Assembly (NCBI GenBank): GCA_001618605.1
Contig: LKHC01000110.1
Span: forward strand, 79,585-129,137
Reading direction: 5' to 3'
Source: Candidatus Fermentibacter danicus
GTDB taxonomy: Bacteria > Fermentibacterota > Fermentibacteria > Fermentibacterales > Fermentibacteraceae
Length of the DNA: 49,553 nt
In this document: one piece after another, positions 35,469 through 43,777 of the stretch
Layout: every line of letters starts with the position of its first letter
Numbering within the stretch: position 1 is the first letter of the stretch
Translations under genes and position numbers: made by a program
Notes under the pieces: model-generated
What the model saw: only the letters and a program-made list of their open reading frames with translations
The model's database searches: none
Told to the model about the DNA's origin: nothing

Positions 35469-37541
35469 GTGATCCGTCTTCTGATCCTGTCCGCGCTGCT
35501 GTTTCAGGTACGGGGCTATTCGGTCGTCCTCTCGGGAGGAGGGGCGAGAGGTCTCGCACACATCGGGGTGCTCAGGGCCTTCGAGGAGCGTGGGGTTCCC
35601 GTCAAATGCGTAGCCGGCACCAGCATGGGCGCCCTCGTAGCAGGCCTTTACGCATCCGGGTGGAGCGCCGCCCAGATCGACAGCATCGCCCGGAGCATCG
35701 ACTGGGATTACCTGTTCTCCTCCGCCCCGGACAGGGAGTTGTCGTTCCTGCCGCAGAGGCTCGAGGGAGAGATGGAGCTGGTCACCCTCGGGATGAGGGG
35801 CATGACCCCCGTCCTGCCTGCGAGCGCGATCTCCACGCAGCGGCTCGTCACGCTTCTCGTTTCCCTCACCTCATTCACCCAGCTCCGGACCGGCGACGAC
35901 TTCGACAACCTCCCCGTACCCGTCCGGATGGTGGCCTTCGATCTGGAAAGCCGCTCCCGCGTCGTCCTCGAATCGGGAAGCCTGCCGGACGCCATGCTCT
36001 CCTCGATGGCCTTCCCGGCGGTCTTCCCCGCGGTTCGGTCCGGGGGGATGCTCCTCGTCGACGGCGGAGTGGTCGACAACATGCCGGTCGACATAGCCGC
36101 GGAGACCTGGGAGCTGCCCGTAATCGCGGTGGACATCTCGCCCGAGAGGAACCCGGCGCCGGAGAGACCTACGCTCCTGGAGGCAGGCACGCTGACTCTG
36201 GAGGCCCTCACGAAGACGCTGAACGATTCATACCGCAGAAGGGCCGACTATACGGTCCGTCCCGCTCTCGGCAACGCGGCGATGTGGGATTTCAAGAAGG
36301 CGGACTCCCTGATCAGAGCCGGATACGAAGCCGGATGCGCTCTGCTGGACAGCTACCCCGAACTCACCGCAAGGCCCTTCAGGAGGCTGCTGCAGCGAGG
36401 AGACGCGGTCAGGCTGGACAACGTGCTACTGGGAGGGCTCACGAGGCTCCCCGAGACAGCCGTATTCCCCTGGCTCGGTGTGGCCAGGGGGGACACGCTG
36501 ACCCCTGCGAGCCTGCGAAGGGAAGTCGAGATCCTGTTTGCCTCCGGCCTCTTCAATTCGGTTCGCCCCGAGCTGTCCCGGATCGGCCCGGGCAGGGCGG
36601 GGCTGACCTTCCACCTGGAGGAGAGGGACCCTGCGGAAATAGGCATCGGTCTGGCCTATCGAAACGAGTTGGGGCTGGAGGGCAGGCTGGGGCTCAGGAC
36701 GAGGAATTTCCTGAACACGGGAGGGCGTGCCTCCCTCGGCCTCGGGGGCAGCCAGGGCTACGTATTCGCCGAGCTTTCCGTCACCGGAGCCTCCTCCCGA
36801 AGCAGATCCTTCCGCCAGTTGTCCCTGACGGGATGGCAGATGTGCATGCCGGCCGGATCGGGAGACGGATCGACCTGTGCGGTCGAGAACAGGTTCGAGG
36901 CCGAACTGGCCAACGGGCTGTCCCTCGGCTGGTTCGGAGTCTCACAGATCGGAGCGGGCTTCACCGCCAGGCACTCGCCGGCGGAGAGCTGGACGACTTT
37001 CTGGCGTGCGTTCATCCGGGGGATGACTCAGACCTGGGACAATCCGATGAACCCGAGAAGAGGAAGCTCGGTCCGGATGGAGTTCTCAGTAAGTCCGCTG
37101 AAGCCTGTCCATCAGGTTTTCGACCTGGACGCAGCGTGGGTGACGCCCCTGGGGAGGCGCTCCTCCTTCGGAATCGACGGATGGACTCATCTGTCCGCCG
37201 GGGAAATCGAACCCTGGCAGTTCACGCGGCTGTCGGTCGCGAGATCGATTCCGGGCCATCCCTGGAATTCGGCCGCATCGAGGGAGAGGCTCGTCCTTGG
37301 AGCCGTTTTCAGCCAGGACTTCAAAGGACCGTTCTTCGCGTCGGTCAGAGGAGTGGGAGCGTGGGACTGGGAAACGCCCCTCGAGCCCGGGGACGGATCG
37401 GCCATCTGGGGCGCCGGGCTGTCGATCGGCGCCAGGACTCCAGCCGGACCAGCCAGCATATCCTGGGGAATCGGCTCGGGCGACCGGACTTCGTGGACCG
37501 TCGGCATCGGCCGGCCCCAGGCCTTCGGCCCGGGGAGATAG
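35469..37541 (+). CDS. Patatin-like phospholipase with POTRA and outer-membrane barrel (PlpD-type)
   Basis: 690 residues. After a signal-like start (MIRLLILSALLFQVRG), residues of about 18-270 are a patatin domain: oxyanion hole LSGGGARGLAHIG, nucleophile GTSMG (Ser about 52), FPAVFPAVRSGG and catalytic Asp in LVDGGVVDNMP (about 197). A POTRA-like segment follows (GDTLTPASLRREVEILFASG, FHLEERDPAEIGIG), then a 16-strand BamA/TamA-like barrel (YRNELGLEGRLGLRTRNFLN ... WDNPMNPRRGSSVRMEFSVS). This is the type Vd autotransporter layout. It would present a phospholipase A at the outer membrane. GTG 35469 with GGGGAG 8 bases upstream; it ends 2 bp from the convergent epimerase gene. Confidence 0.9.
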   Translation: MIRLLILSALLFQVRGYSVVLSGGGARGLAHIGVLRAFEERGVPVKCVAGTSMGALVAGLYASGWSAAQIDSIARSIDWDYLFSSAPDRELSFLPQRLEGEMELVTLGMRGMTPVLPASAISTQRLVTLLVSLTSFTQLRTGDDFDNLPVPVRMVAFDLESRSRVVLESGSLPDAMLSSMAFPAVFPAVRSGGMLLVDGGVVDNMPVDIAAETWELPVIAVDISPERNPAPERPTLLEAGTLTLEALTKTLNDSYRRRADYTVRPALGNAAMWDFKKADSLIRAGYEAGCALLDSYPELTARPFRRLLQRGDAVRLDNVLLGGLTRLPETAVFPWLGVARGDTLTPASLRREVEILFASGLFNSVRPELSRIGPGRAGLTFHLEERDPAEIGIGLAYRNELGLEGRLGLRTRNFLNTGGRASLGLGGSQGYVFAELSVTGASSRSRSFRQLSLTGWQMCMPAGSGDGSTCAVENRFEAELANGLSLGWFGVSQIGAGFTARHSPAESWTTFWRAFIRGMTQTWDNPMNPRRGSSVRMEFSVSPLKPVHQVFDLDAAWVTPLGRRSSFGIDGWTHLSAGEIEPWQFTRLSVARSIPGHPWNSAASRERLVLGAVFSQDFKGPFFASVRGVGAWDWETPLEPGDGSAIWGAGLSIGARTPAGPASISWGIGSGDRTSWTVGIGRPQAFGPGR

Positions 37542-37543
37542 GC

Positions 37544-38482
37544 TCAGACGGGCACCGTATCCCCGGCCATGAACCCCACAGTCCTCCTTAGGCCTTCCTC
37601 GAACGTCACGATGGGTTCGTAACCGAGTACCCGCCGGGCCAGCCCGATATCGGCCATGCTGTCCCGGACATCGCCCGGTCTTGCCGGCGCATGGACGGGG
37701 ACGAGATCCTCACGGCCCAGCAGCCGTGCGATCTCCCCCGCCAGTCTGTTCACGGAGATGCTTCCGCCGCAAGCGACGTTCATCACCATCCCGGCTGCAC
37801 CGGGCGCCTCGGCCGCCCTCAGGTTCCCCTCGACGACGTTCTCCACGAAGGTGAAGTCCCTGGATTGGCATCCGTCGCCGTTTATCAGAGGCGGCAACCC
37901 TTCGAGAATTCTCCTTGTGAAGATCGGAATGACTGCTGCATAAGGGCTGTCCGGGTCCTGACGCGGACCGAAGACGTTGAAATACCTGAGGCAGACGGTT
38001 TCGAGCCCATAGACACCGTAGAAGACCTGGCAGTACTTCTCGGCCGCCAGCTTGCTTACGGCATAGGGTGACATGGGCCTGGGGGCCAGGTCCTCCGACT
38101 TCACCGCGACGGGCTGGTCGCCGTAGATCGACGATGACGAGGCGAAGATCACCCTTCCGACGCCGAACCTTCTCGATGCCTCGAGCACGTTGAGGGTTCC
38201 CAGTACGTTTACCTCGTTGGATCTGACCGGGTCCGCGATGGATCTCGGGACACTGGGCAGGGCTCCGAGATGGAACACCCTGGAACAGCCGGCTACGGCC
38301 TTGTCAACGGTAGCGGCATCCCTCAGGTCTCCCCGGACGAACTCGCAGTCCACGCCATCGAGATTGGATTCGCGGCCCGTGGAGAGATCGTCCAGAATGC
38401 GGACATCGAAACCCCTGGCAAGGAGAACCCTCGCGAGGTTGGAGCCGATGAACCCCGCTCCGCCGGTGATCAGGCACCTCAA
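37544..38482 (-). CDS. NAD-dependent sugar-nucleotide epimerase (GalE/WbpP-like)
   Basis: 312-residue extended SDR enzyme. NAD binding is [26 protein letters not shown] and YAVSK (YxxxK) form the active site; LRYFNVFGPRQDP, INGDGCQSRDFTFVENV and the C-terminal GLRRTVGF are typical of UDP-hexose and UDP-N-acetylhexosamine 4-epimerases. Which hexose is used cannot be read with certainty. The TTG at 38482 overlaps the larB stop by 4 bp (TTGA). Last gene of the gmd-hydE-larB operon. Confidence 0.85.
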   Translation of the reverse strand: MRCLITGGAGFIGSNLARVLLARGFDVRILDDLSTGRESNLDGVDCEFVRGDLRDAATVDKAVAGCSRVFHLGALPSVPRSIADPVRSNEVNVLGTLNVLEASRRFGVGRVIFASSSSIYGDQPVAVKSEDLAPRPMSPYAVSKLAAEKYCQVFYGVYGLETVCLRYFNVFGPRQDPDSPYAAVIPIFTRRILEGLPPLINGDGCQSRDFTFVENVVEGNLRAAEAPGAAGMVMNVACGGSISVNRLAGEIARLLGREDLVPVHAPARPGDVRDSMADIGLARRVLGYEPIVTFEEGLRRTVGFMAGDTVPV

Positions 38483-39300
38483 GATACTGCGCTCCCGCGC
38501 CCTCCCAGTATCCTCAGAGCGGCGGCCGCCGCCCCGAGCCCGTTGTCGATGTTCACCACGGTGATTCCCGGGGATGTAGAGTTGAGCATCGTCAGGAGCG
38601 CGGACACACCGCCGAACGCAGTGCCGTAGCCGGAGGAAGTTGGGACGGCTATCACCGGCCCGGAATAGACGCCTCCCAGCATCGTCGCAAGCGCGCCGTC
38701 CATGCCGGAGAAGACGATGCACAGGGATGCCTTCCCGATCTCGTCCGCCGCCGACATCAGCCCGTGTATCCCGGTAACGCCCATGTCGCCGAAGAGTTGA
38801 CAGGGGACGGACATCTCCGCCAGGAAGAACTCCGATTCGGCGGAAGCCATGAGGTCCGAGGCGCCCGAGGCGATCAGGGCCACGAGCGGAGCGTCGGCGG
38901 CCGGAGGGGAGGGAGTCGGACCGGCGGATACGGCCATGCAGGAGCTGCAGGTTCTTGTTACGGGGTACTCCTTGATGAGCAGATCGAATGCGTCGCTCTC
39001 CAACCTCGTGGCCAGAGCCCTGCCGTCTCTCTCGTGCATCGCCTTGAAGATCGACAGCACCTCGACGGGCGTCTTCCCCCTGCCGTAGAGGACTTCCGGC
39101 AGAACCGGCTTCGGCGGGACGCGCTCGCCCTTCTTCGACCTGGCGGGCTGGGGCTTCGACTCCACCGGAACCCCCTGCGTGCCGGCGCCCTTCGTCAAGG
39201 CCTCCTGCAGCTTCTTCTCCTCCTCTGCAGGAGCCTTCGAAGAGGATGCGAGCTGCCGCACCAGCTCCTCGAAGGGGTCCGGCTTGTTGCGAGGGCTCAC
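38479..39300 (-). CDS. larB: LarB-like nickel-pincer cofactor carboxylase (PurE-related)
   Basis: 273 residues. The N-terminal third is a lysine- and proline-rich linker (SSSKAPAEEEKKLQEALTKG). The conserved LarB entry is PEVLYGRGKTPVEVLSIF, followed by a PurE-like fold with SAGPTPSPPAAD, CQLFGDMGVTGIHGLM, VFSGMDGALATMLGGVYSGP and VPTSSGYGTAFGGVSALL. LarB carboxylates and hydrolyses nicotinic acid adenine dinucleotide in synthesis of the nickel-pincer cofactor of lactate racemase-type enzymes. No LarC, LarE or LarA is in the window. The GTG at 39300 overlaps the cupin stop by 4 bp. Confidence 0.87.
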   Translation of the reverse strand: MSPRNKPDPFEELVRQLASSSKAPAEEEKKLQEALTKGAGTQGVPVESKPQPARSKKGERVPPKPVLPEVLYGRGKTPVEVLSIFKAMHERDGRALATRLESDAFDLLIKEYPVTRTCSSCMAVSAGPTPSPPAADAPLVALIASGASDLMASAESEFFLAEMSVPCQLFGDMGVTGIHGLMSAADEIGKASLCIVFSGMDGALATMLGGVYSGPVIAVPTSSGYGTAFGGVSALLTMLNSTSPGITVVNIDNGLGAAAAALRILGGRGSAVS

Positions 39301-39641
39301 TGGTTCGGCCCCGACGAAATCAGAAGAACCAGATCGGAGCTGCTGCGGTTCTGCATGTGGAACACCTCCCAGGCCGGGACGGCCGCCACGTCTCCCGGCT
39401 TCATCTCGTGTGCGAACCCATCTGCATCGACATACTCGCCGGAACCCTCCAGAACGAAGATGACTCTCTCTCCCCTTGCGGCCTCCCGCGGAATATGTCC
39501 GCCGGGCTGCAGCGTGAGCATCCTCACGGTGATCTTGTTGCAGCCGTCCCGCGTCCCCGCCAGCAGCCTGCTCGCCACCTTGGAATACCCGGTGTCGGAG
39601 AGATGCTGGGGCCTGACCCCGCTCGAAGATCTGATGATCAT
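39297..39641 (-). CDS. Small cupin-domain protein
   Basis: 114 residues, a single cupin barrel: LTLQPGGHIPREA, ERVIFVLEGSGEYVDADG and MKPGDVAAVPAWEVFHMQN correspond to the two cupin motifs. H (GGHIPRE), E and the later H (EVFHMQN) could bind a metal. Substrate unknown. The ATG at 39641 overlaps the hydE stop and its own stop overlaps larB, so the three are translated together. Confidence 0.82.
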   Translation of the reverse strand: MIIRSSSGVRPQHLSDTGYSKVASRLLAGTRDGCNKITVRMLTLQPGGHIPREAARGERVIFVLEGSGEYVDADGFAHEMKPGDVAAVPAWEVFHMQNRSSSDLVLLISSGPNQ

Positions 39642-40795
39642 CCACGGCCTCCGATCGCGTCGCCCGGGGCAGCGCCTCCGGACATCCAGCCCTCCGTCGC
39701 CAGCCGCCTGCCGTAATGCAGGGGATCTCCCGGGTCGCCGAGCACGAGAAGCCTCCTGACGGACTCGCAGCGCTTCCTGCCCTCCGTGATCATGGATTCC
39801 AGGTCGTCTGCAACGGCGGTCTTGCCTTCGTACAGGTTGTAATCCGCCCTGTACCCGGGGGGCGTGAGATTCGGCATGAAGACGTTTCCCCCGGCTTCGA
39901 GCCCCTTCTCGAGCCCTTCCTCGTCGAGTGTCTGCAGTGCGGTGGTGGCGGATATGTTGATGTCGGGCATCAGAATCCTGAGAAGTGCGATCATCCGGAG
40001 CGTGAGGGACACCCTCCGCGCCCGGGGAGGAGCCTGTTCGCGGACCTTGTCGAGAGGAGTGTCCTTATGCTCGATCCAGGGGCCCATGCCGCACATGTCG
40101 ATGTCGAGGTCGACAAGATACTCGAGATCCCCCGCCAGAACCGAAGCGGTCTGCCACGGAAAGCCGATGAGGACTCCGCTTCCAGTCTGCCAGCCCGTCG
40201 CTCTGAGGTGCCTGAGGCAGGCATCGCGGGCGCTCCAGTCGTGGATGCCGTCGCATGGGTGGACCCTGTCGTAGAGCCCGCGGTCCGAGGTCTCGATCCG
40301 GAGAAGATAGCGGCTTCCGCCGGCCTCTCTCAGACGGTCGAGCACGTCGGCGGGAAGCTCCCCGAGGGACAGTACCATCCTCACCGAATCTCCCCAGCGG
40401 GAGCGGCATTCCGCCAGGATCGCGCAGACCTCCTCGATGAAGTCCCCGCCGAGCCGTTCGCCGGACTGGAGCAGGAAGGATCTGAGTCCGGCATTCCAGC
40501 CGTGGGTCAGCGCCTCCATGACTTCCCTAGAGTTCATCCGGTAGCGGGCCACTCCCGGGTTGTCCCTCCGGAGCCCGCAGTAGAAGCAGTTCTTCTGACA
40601 GGCGTTGGAGATCTCGATGATACCCCTCAGGTAGACCCCCGGCCCGGAGTTCCTCCCGAGTACGGCCGATGCGGCGCGGAACAGGGGCCCGTCGATCCCG
40701 GGGCCGGATTCGAGAATATCCGTCAGGTCGCGCCGCGAGAGCGGCGCCTCGCGCCCGGCGGCTATGTCGTCGAGCTTTCCCTCCAGGAACTTCAA
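39638..40795 (-). CDS. hydE: HydE-like radical SAM enzyme
   Basis: 385 residues. The radical-SAM cluster motif CQKNCFYCG (Cys at about 66, 70 and 73) follows LRGIIEISNA, as in HydE ('LRGIIEfSN.C...C.YCG'). RYRMNSREV, LLQSGERLGGDFIEEV, HPCDGIHDW, CGMGPWIEHKDTPLDKV and FMPNLTPPGYRADYNLYEGK are also close to the HydE pattern. HydE makes the precursor of the dithiomethylamine-bridged H-cluster of [FeFe]-hydrogenases, but neither HydF, HydG nor a hydrogenase is in the window. PylB and related methylornithine-type enzymes are the nearest alternatives. TTG start at 40795 with GGAGGAG 8 bases upstream. Confidence 0.82.
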   Translation of the reverse strand: MKFLEGKLDDIAAGREAPLSRRDLTDILESGPGIDGPLFRAASAVLGRNSGPGVYLRGIIEISNACQKNCFYCGLRRDNPGVARYRMNSREVMEALTHGWNAGLRSFLLQSGERLGGDFIEEVCAILAECRSRWGDSVRMVLSLGELPADVLDRLREAGGSRYLLRIETSDRGLYDRVHPCDGIHDWSARDACLRHLRATGWQTGSGVLIGFPWQTASVLAGDLEYLVDLDIDMCGMGPWIEHKDTPLDKVREQAPPRARRVSLTLRMIALLRILMPDINISATTALQTLDEEGLEKGLEAGGNVFMPNLTPPGYRADYNLYEGKTAVADDLESMITEGRKRCESVRRLLVLGDPGDPLHYGRRLATEGWMSGGAAPGDAIGGRG

Positions 40796-41466
40796 CGGTC
40801 TCTCTCCTCCATGCCTGAAGGGATGAACTCGCCTGGCATGACGTCATAAGGATCGCTGGCCAGCGATCTCCCGGCCTGCCCGAGCATGATCACGTCGTCG
40901 ACCACTCCCGCGAGGTCGGTGGTAGTCCATGATTCGTGGTAGCGCCCGGCCACCCGGCCGTGGGAGTCCAGCACCTGCACCAGAGGATACCTGTCCGCCA
41001 TCATCGACCGGGATACCAGCCCGTCGTCGTCCACGATCACCGGGAGCCCGATTCCCCATGCGGCCACGGTGGACCTCCAGGCCGACGCGGTGGAGTCCGT
41101 GGTGACGTACACTACGATCAGCTCGACCGGCTGGTCCTCATAATCGTCGGCGAGCGCCTCGAAGCGTGAGAGGTCGCGCACGTCCGAGAGCCGGCTGAAA
41201 TCGCTGAACAGCAGCACGACCACGTGACCGCTGAGATCCCCGTACAGGCTGATGGGGGATTGAGTGTTGAACCATGCGTGGCCGGAGGGGAAGTCACCGA
41301 CGGCGGCGTATCTCTCGGTTCCCTGTACCGGGGGCTCCAGCCCGAAGAGGAACACGACCACGGCGCCGGACAGAACGATGGCAGCGGTGAAGAGAATCCC
41401 GGATCTCAGCCTCTGACGCCTGAGGTCGAGCGCCGGAATCTCGTCGCCGTAGCCTTCATGGGTCAT
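40792..41466 (-). CDS. Membrane-anchored thioredoxin-like protein without the CxxC motif
   Basis: 224 residues. A cytoplasmic tail and one membrane helix (GILFTAAIVLSGAVVVFLFG, about residues 23-42) anchor a periplasmic thioredoxin-like domain: LSGHVVVLLFSDFSRLSDVRDLSRFEA, ELIVVYVTTDS, GIGLPVIVDDDGLVSRSM, PLVQVLDSHGRVAGRYH. At the position of CxxC it has FSRLSDV, and the whole fold has no cysteine, so it cannot work as a dithiol oxidoreductase. Binding or scaffolding seems more likely. The stop overlaps the hydE start by 4 bp (TTGA). Confidence 0.72.
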   Translation of the reverse strand: MTHEGYGDEIPALDLRRQRLRSGILFTAAIVLSGAVVVFLFGLEPPVQGTERYAAVGDFPSGHAWFNTQSPISLYGDLSGHVVVLLFSDFSRLSDVRDLSRFEALADDYEDQPVELIVVYVTTDSTASAWRSTVAAWGIGLPVIVDDDGLVSRSMMADRYPLVQVLDSHGRVAGRYHESWTTTDLAGVVDDVIMLGQAGRSLASDPYDVMPGEFIPSGMEERDR

Positions 41467-41548
41467 CGGATTCGATCCCGCCTTCGCGACCCTCGAGTTC
41501 CGAGGCCATCGCCTGCAATCGGTCCGGCGCCGTTCGGCCGATTCTCAC
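41456..41548 (-). CDS. Possible 30-residue small protein between gmd and the thioredoxin-like gene
   Basis: GTG at 41548 overlaps the gmd stop in the same 4-bp manner as other genes in this operon (GTGA). The frame encodes [20 protein letters not shown] and ten more residues, then a TGA at 41456, 11 bp inside the next gene. Without it the space between gmd and the next gene would be the only gap of 78 bp in a packed operon. There is no homologue I recognise, and such a short frame could be chance. Confidence 0.3.
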   Translation of the reverse strand: MRIGRTAPDRLQAMASELEGREGGIESDDP

Positions 41549-42543
41549 GATCGGGCCTTCTCCCTGCGGGCGATGTCCATCTCATGATCGACCATCTCCC
41601 GGACCAGATCCTCGAACGTGATGCGGGGCCGCCAGCCGAGCAGCCTGTGCGCCTTGGAGGCGTCTCCACGCAGAGCGTCGACCTCCGTGGGTCTGAGATA
41701 CGACGGATCGGTATCGACATAGTCCCGGTAGTCGAGCCCTGCGAAGCCGAAGGCCAGATCCGCGAACTCCCGCACCGTGTGCATGCTGCCGGTGGCTATC
41801 ACGAAGTCGTCGCCCGCCGGCTGCTGTAGCATCAGATACATCGCTTCCACGTAGTCCTTCGCATGACCCCAGTCCCGCCCGGCGTCGAGGTTTCCAAGCA
41901 CGAGCCGCTTCTGCAGGCCGCACGCGATCCTTGCGACCGCCACGGCTATCTTGCGTGTGACGAAGTTCTCGCCCCGCCTCGGGGATTCGTGGTTGAACAG
42001 GATTCCGCTCGAGGCGTGCATCCCATAGCCTTCCCGGTAGTTCACGACCATCCAGTGGGCGAACAGCTTGGCCGCTGCATACGGGCTTCTGGGATGGAAC
42101 GGGGAGGTCTCGTTCTGCGGAGGAGGAGTCGCTCCGAACAACTCGCTGGTAGAGGCCTGATAGAACCTGCACTCCCTGGTCAGGCCGACCTCCCGCACCG
42201 CGTCGAGCAACCTTGCCACACCAAGGCCGTCGACGTCCCCGGTGTACTCCGGCATGTCGAAGGAGATTCGCACGTGGCTCTGGGCCGCGAGATTGTAGAT
42301 CTCGTCCGGACCGCACTTCTCGAGAATCCTGTTCAGTGCGCTGGAATCCGTCATGTCGCCGTAGTGGAGGAACAGCCGGGAGCCGTATGTCTCCCGATCC
42401 TGTATGAGATGCTCGATCCTGCTACGGTTGAAGCTGGACGATCTCCGGACTATCCCGTGGACCTCATACCCCTTGTCCAGGAGCAGCTCGCAGAGATACG
42501 AGCCGTCCTGTCCGGTGATACCCGTGATAAGGGCTTTCTTCAT
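41545..42543 (-). CDS. gmd: GDP-mannose 4,6-dehydratase
   Basis: 332 residues, normal length. It converts GDP-D-mannose to GDP-4-keto-6-deoxy-D-mannose. Family signatures are [72 protein letters not shown], catalytic YAAAK (YxxxK), [16 protein letters not shown] and [18 protein letters not shown]. Its product is the substrate of the RMD-like reductase at 8535-9488, giving GDP-D-rhamnose. ATG 42543 with GGGGGAG 8 bases upstream. First intact gene of the operon. Confidence 0.95.
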   Translation of the reverse strand: MKKALITGITGQDGSYLCELLLDKGYEVHGIVRRSSSFNRSRIEHLIQDRETYGSRLFLHYGDMTDSSALNRILEKCGPDEIYNLAAQSHVRISFDMPEYTGDVDGLGVARLLDAVREVGLTRECRFYQASTSELFGATPPPQNETSPFHPRSPYAAAKLFAHWMVVNYREGYGMHASSGILFNHESPRRGENFVTRKIAVAVARIACGLQKRLVLGNLDAGRDWGHAKDYVEAMYLMLQQPAGDDFVIATGSMHTVREFADLAFGFAGLDYRDYVDTDPSYLRPTEVDALRGDASKAHRLLGWRPRITFEDLVREMVDHEMDIARREKARS

Positions 42544-42567
42544 GCAGCGCTCCCCCTTCTGCGGGAA

Positions 42568-42939
42568 TCATTCCCAGGCCTGCAGCCTCCTTGCGACCAT
42601 TATCGTGGGATCGTCCCCGAACCCGTCGCTCCCGTGGAAGCGGTGGACATACGGGACGATCGCCTTCACGACATTACGGGGACCAGGCCCGGCGCCTCCT
42701 GAGAAGGAGGCAGGGCGCCCGGGTCCGTACTCCTCACCTGAGCGTCCATCGCCTCGGTCAGCCCGTCCGAATACATATCACCAGCAGGTCGTCGCGCCTC
42801 ATGCGAACGGTTCTACCGAAGCGGGATGCATCCAGGGACACTCCGGGCGGAATCCCCCGCCGTCCGTGAGATCGAATATGCCTCCGCCGGTCCCGGGCAG
42901 GATGGGCGGGTTGTGCCCGTAGTTCGCCCACCCGACATC
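42568..42939 (-). pseudogene. Decayed SpoIIE/PPM-type serine phosphatase fragment
   Basis: No single frame is open, but joining three frames on the minus strand gives a recognisable phosphatase C-terminus. The order is WANYGHNPPILPG, then GIPPGVSLDASRFGRTVRMR and RDDLLV, then MYSDGLTEAMDA, then GEEYGPGRP up to FGDDPTIMVARRLQAWE and TGA at 42568. NxGHNPP, YSDGLTEA and DDPTIMVARR correspond to the conserved metal-binding motifs of SpoIIE-like PP2C enzymes. At least three frameshifts are needed, near the GGCGGGGGATT run (about 42855), near 42780 and near 42738. The catalytic N-terminal half is absent. Residual start signals remain (AGGAGG then ATG at 42943). Confidence 0.72.
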
Positions 42940-42956
42940 TCATTGTCCTCCTTCCC

Positions 42957-42973
42957 GGGTATGAACTATACCC
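42957..42973. repeat. Short inverted repeat upstream of divergent genes
   Basis: GGGTAT and ATACCC form a perfect 6-bp stem with a 5-base loop, between the phosphatase remnant and the zinc-ribbon gene. The plus strand then has an AT-rich TTTATAGT (about 43031) that might be a -10 element for the gene at 43115, but no clear -35 was found. Confidence 0.3.
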
Positions 42974-43114
42974 TGTGACCGAACCGGGGGTGAGCCTCCC
43001 GTTCTCCTCTCCCCCGGCCGGTACGCTTGTTTATAGTCCAATGCCGATCAGAGGCCGGCGGCCGTGTCATGAACGAGGCGGCCGCGCCACCGGCGACGGA
43101 GGAGCGGAGCGGGG

Positions 43115-43777
43115 ATGACGGAGGAGAAAGGCCCTTCCGGATCGACACCGGAGCCCGACGCGGATCAGGAGATCCATTACTGCTACAGGTGCGGCAGCCT
43201 TCTGAAACACAGCCGCGAATGGTGCGGCACCTGCGGAGCGGATCAGTTCTATACCTGCCGAAGCTGCGGCAGGGTCTTCAACAAGGCCTTGCACAGGTGC
43301 CCGGAATGCGGGAACAGGCGCAGGAGAAGCTCCCACAGGAGCGGCATATCGAGAGTCAGTACGACACCGGCGGCCGCGGAATGGTTCAGGCACAACCGGA
43401 GGACGCTGTTCTACGTTACGGCAGGAGTTCTGGGGGGCATACTCGTCGGCGCCATAGTGAAAACGCTCGCATCCCACTCCGGTCCCCCGAACGATCAGGG
43501 TTACGGAATCACGTCGCTGATGTACTGGCTCGACCCGTTCATCAGAGCTGGGAAAACGGTATACCGGGCTATTCTGGGAGTCTCCGGGGCCGTCCTGAAC
43601 TGGATCGTGCTCCTGATTCTCAACAACTTCAAGACGACGGTCCTCGCCTTTCTGGGGGGAGTCGCAGGGTTCGTCCTCGCCATGAAGGACAGGAACAGGC
43701 GCCGCAGGGCCAGGAAGCACAGGGCCCACCGAGAGGGCGGTGAGGACGCTGAGGATACTCGGACAGAGGCTGAGTGA
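43115..43777 (+). CDS. Double zinc-ribbon membrane protein
   Basis: 220 residues. Two zinc ribbons lie at the N-terminus: CYRCG...CGTCG (Cys 23, 26, 37, 40) and CRSCG...CPECG (Cys 48, 51, 62, 65). Then a basic linker, a first membrane segment (LFYVTAGVLGGILVGAIV), a loop of about 45 residues, a second hydrophobic region (LNWIVLLILNNF, TVLAFLGGVAGFVLAM) and a very basic and acidic tail. The ribbon part could bind protein or nucleic acid at the inner face of the membrane. Function unknown. First gene of the plus-strand operon; its end overlaps the oxidoreductase gene by 38 bp. Confidence 0.75.
   Translation: MTEEKGPSGSTPEPDADQEIHYCYRCGSLLKHSREWCGTCGADQFYTCRSCGRVFNKALHRCPECGNRRRRSSHRSGISRVSTTPAAAEWFRHNRRTLFYVTAGVLGGILVGAIVKTLASHSGPPNDQGYGITSLMYWLDPFIRAGKTVYRAILGVSGAVLNWIVLLILNNFKTTVLAFLGGVAGFVLAMKDRNRRRRARKHRAHREGGEDAEDTRTEAE

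Noticed and set aside
39638-40795. PylB (methylornithine synthase) instead of HydE
   Set aside because: No other pyl genes are present and the CGMGPWIEHKDTPL segment is closer to HydE, though only a phylogeny would settle it.
42568-42939. Programmed frameshifting to produce an intact phosphatase
   Set aside because: At least three separate shifts would be needed and the N-terminal half is missing.
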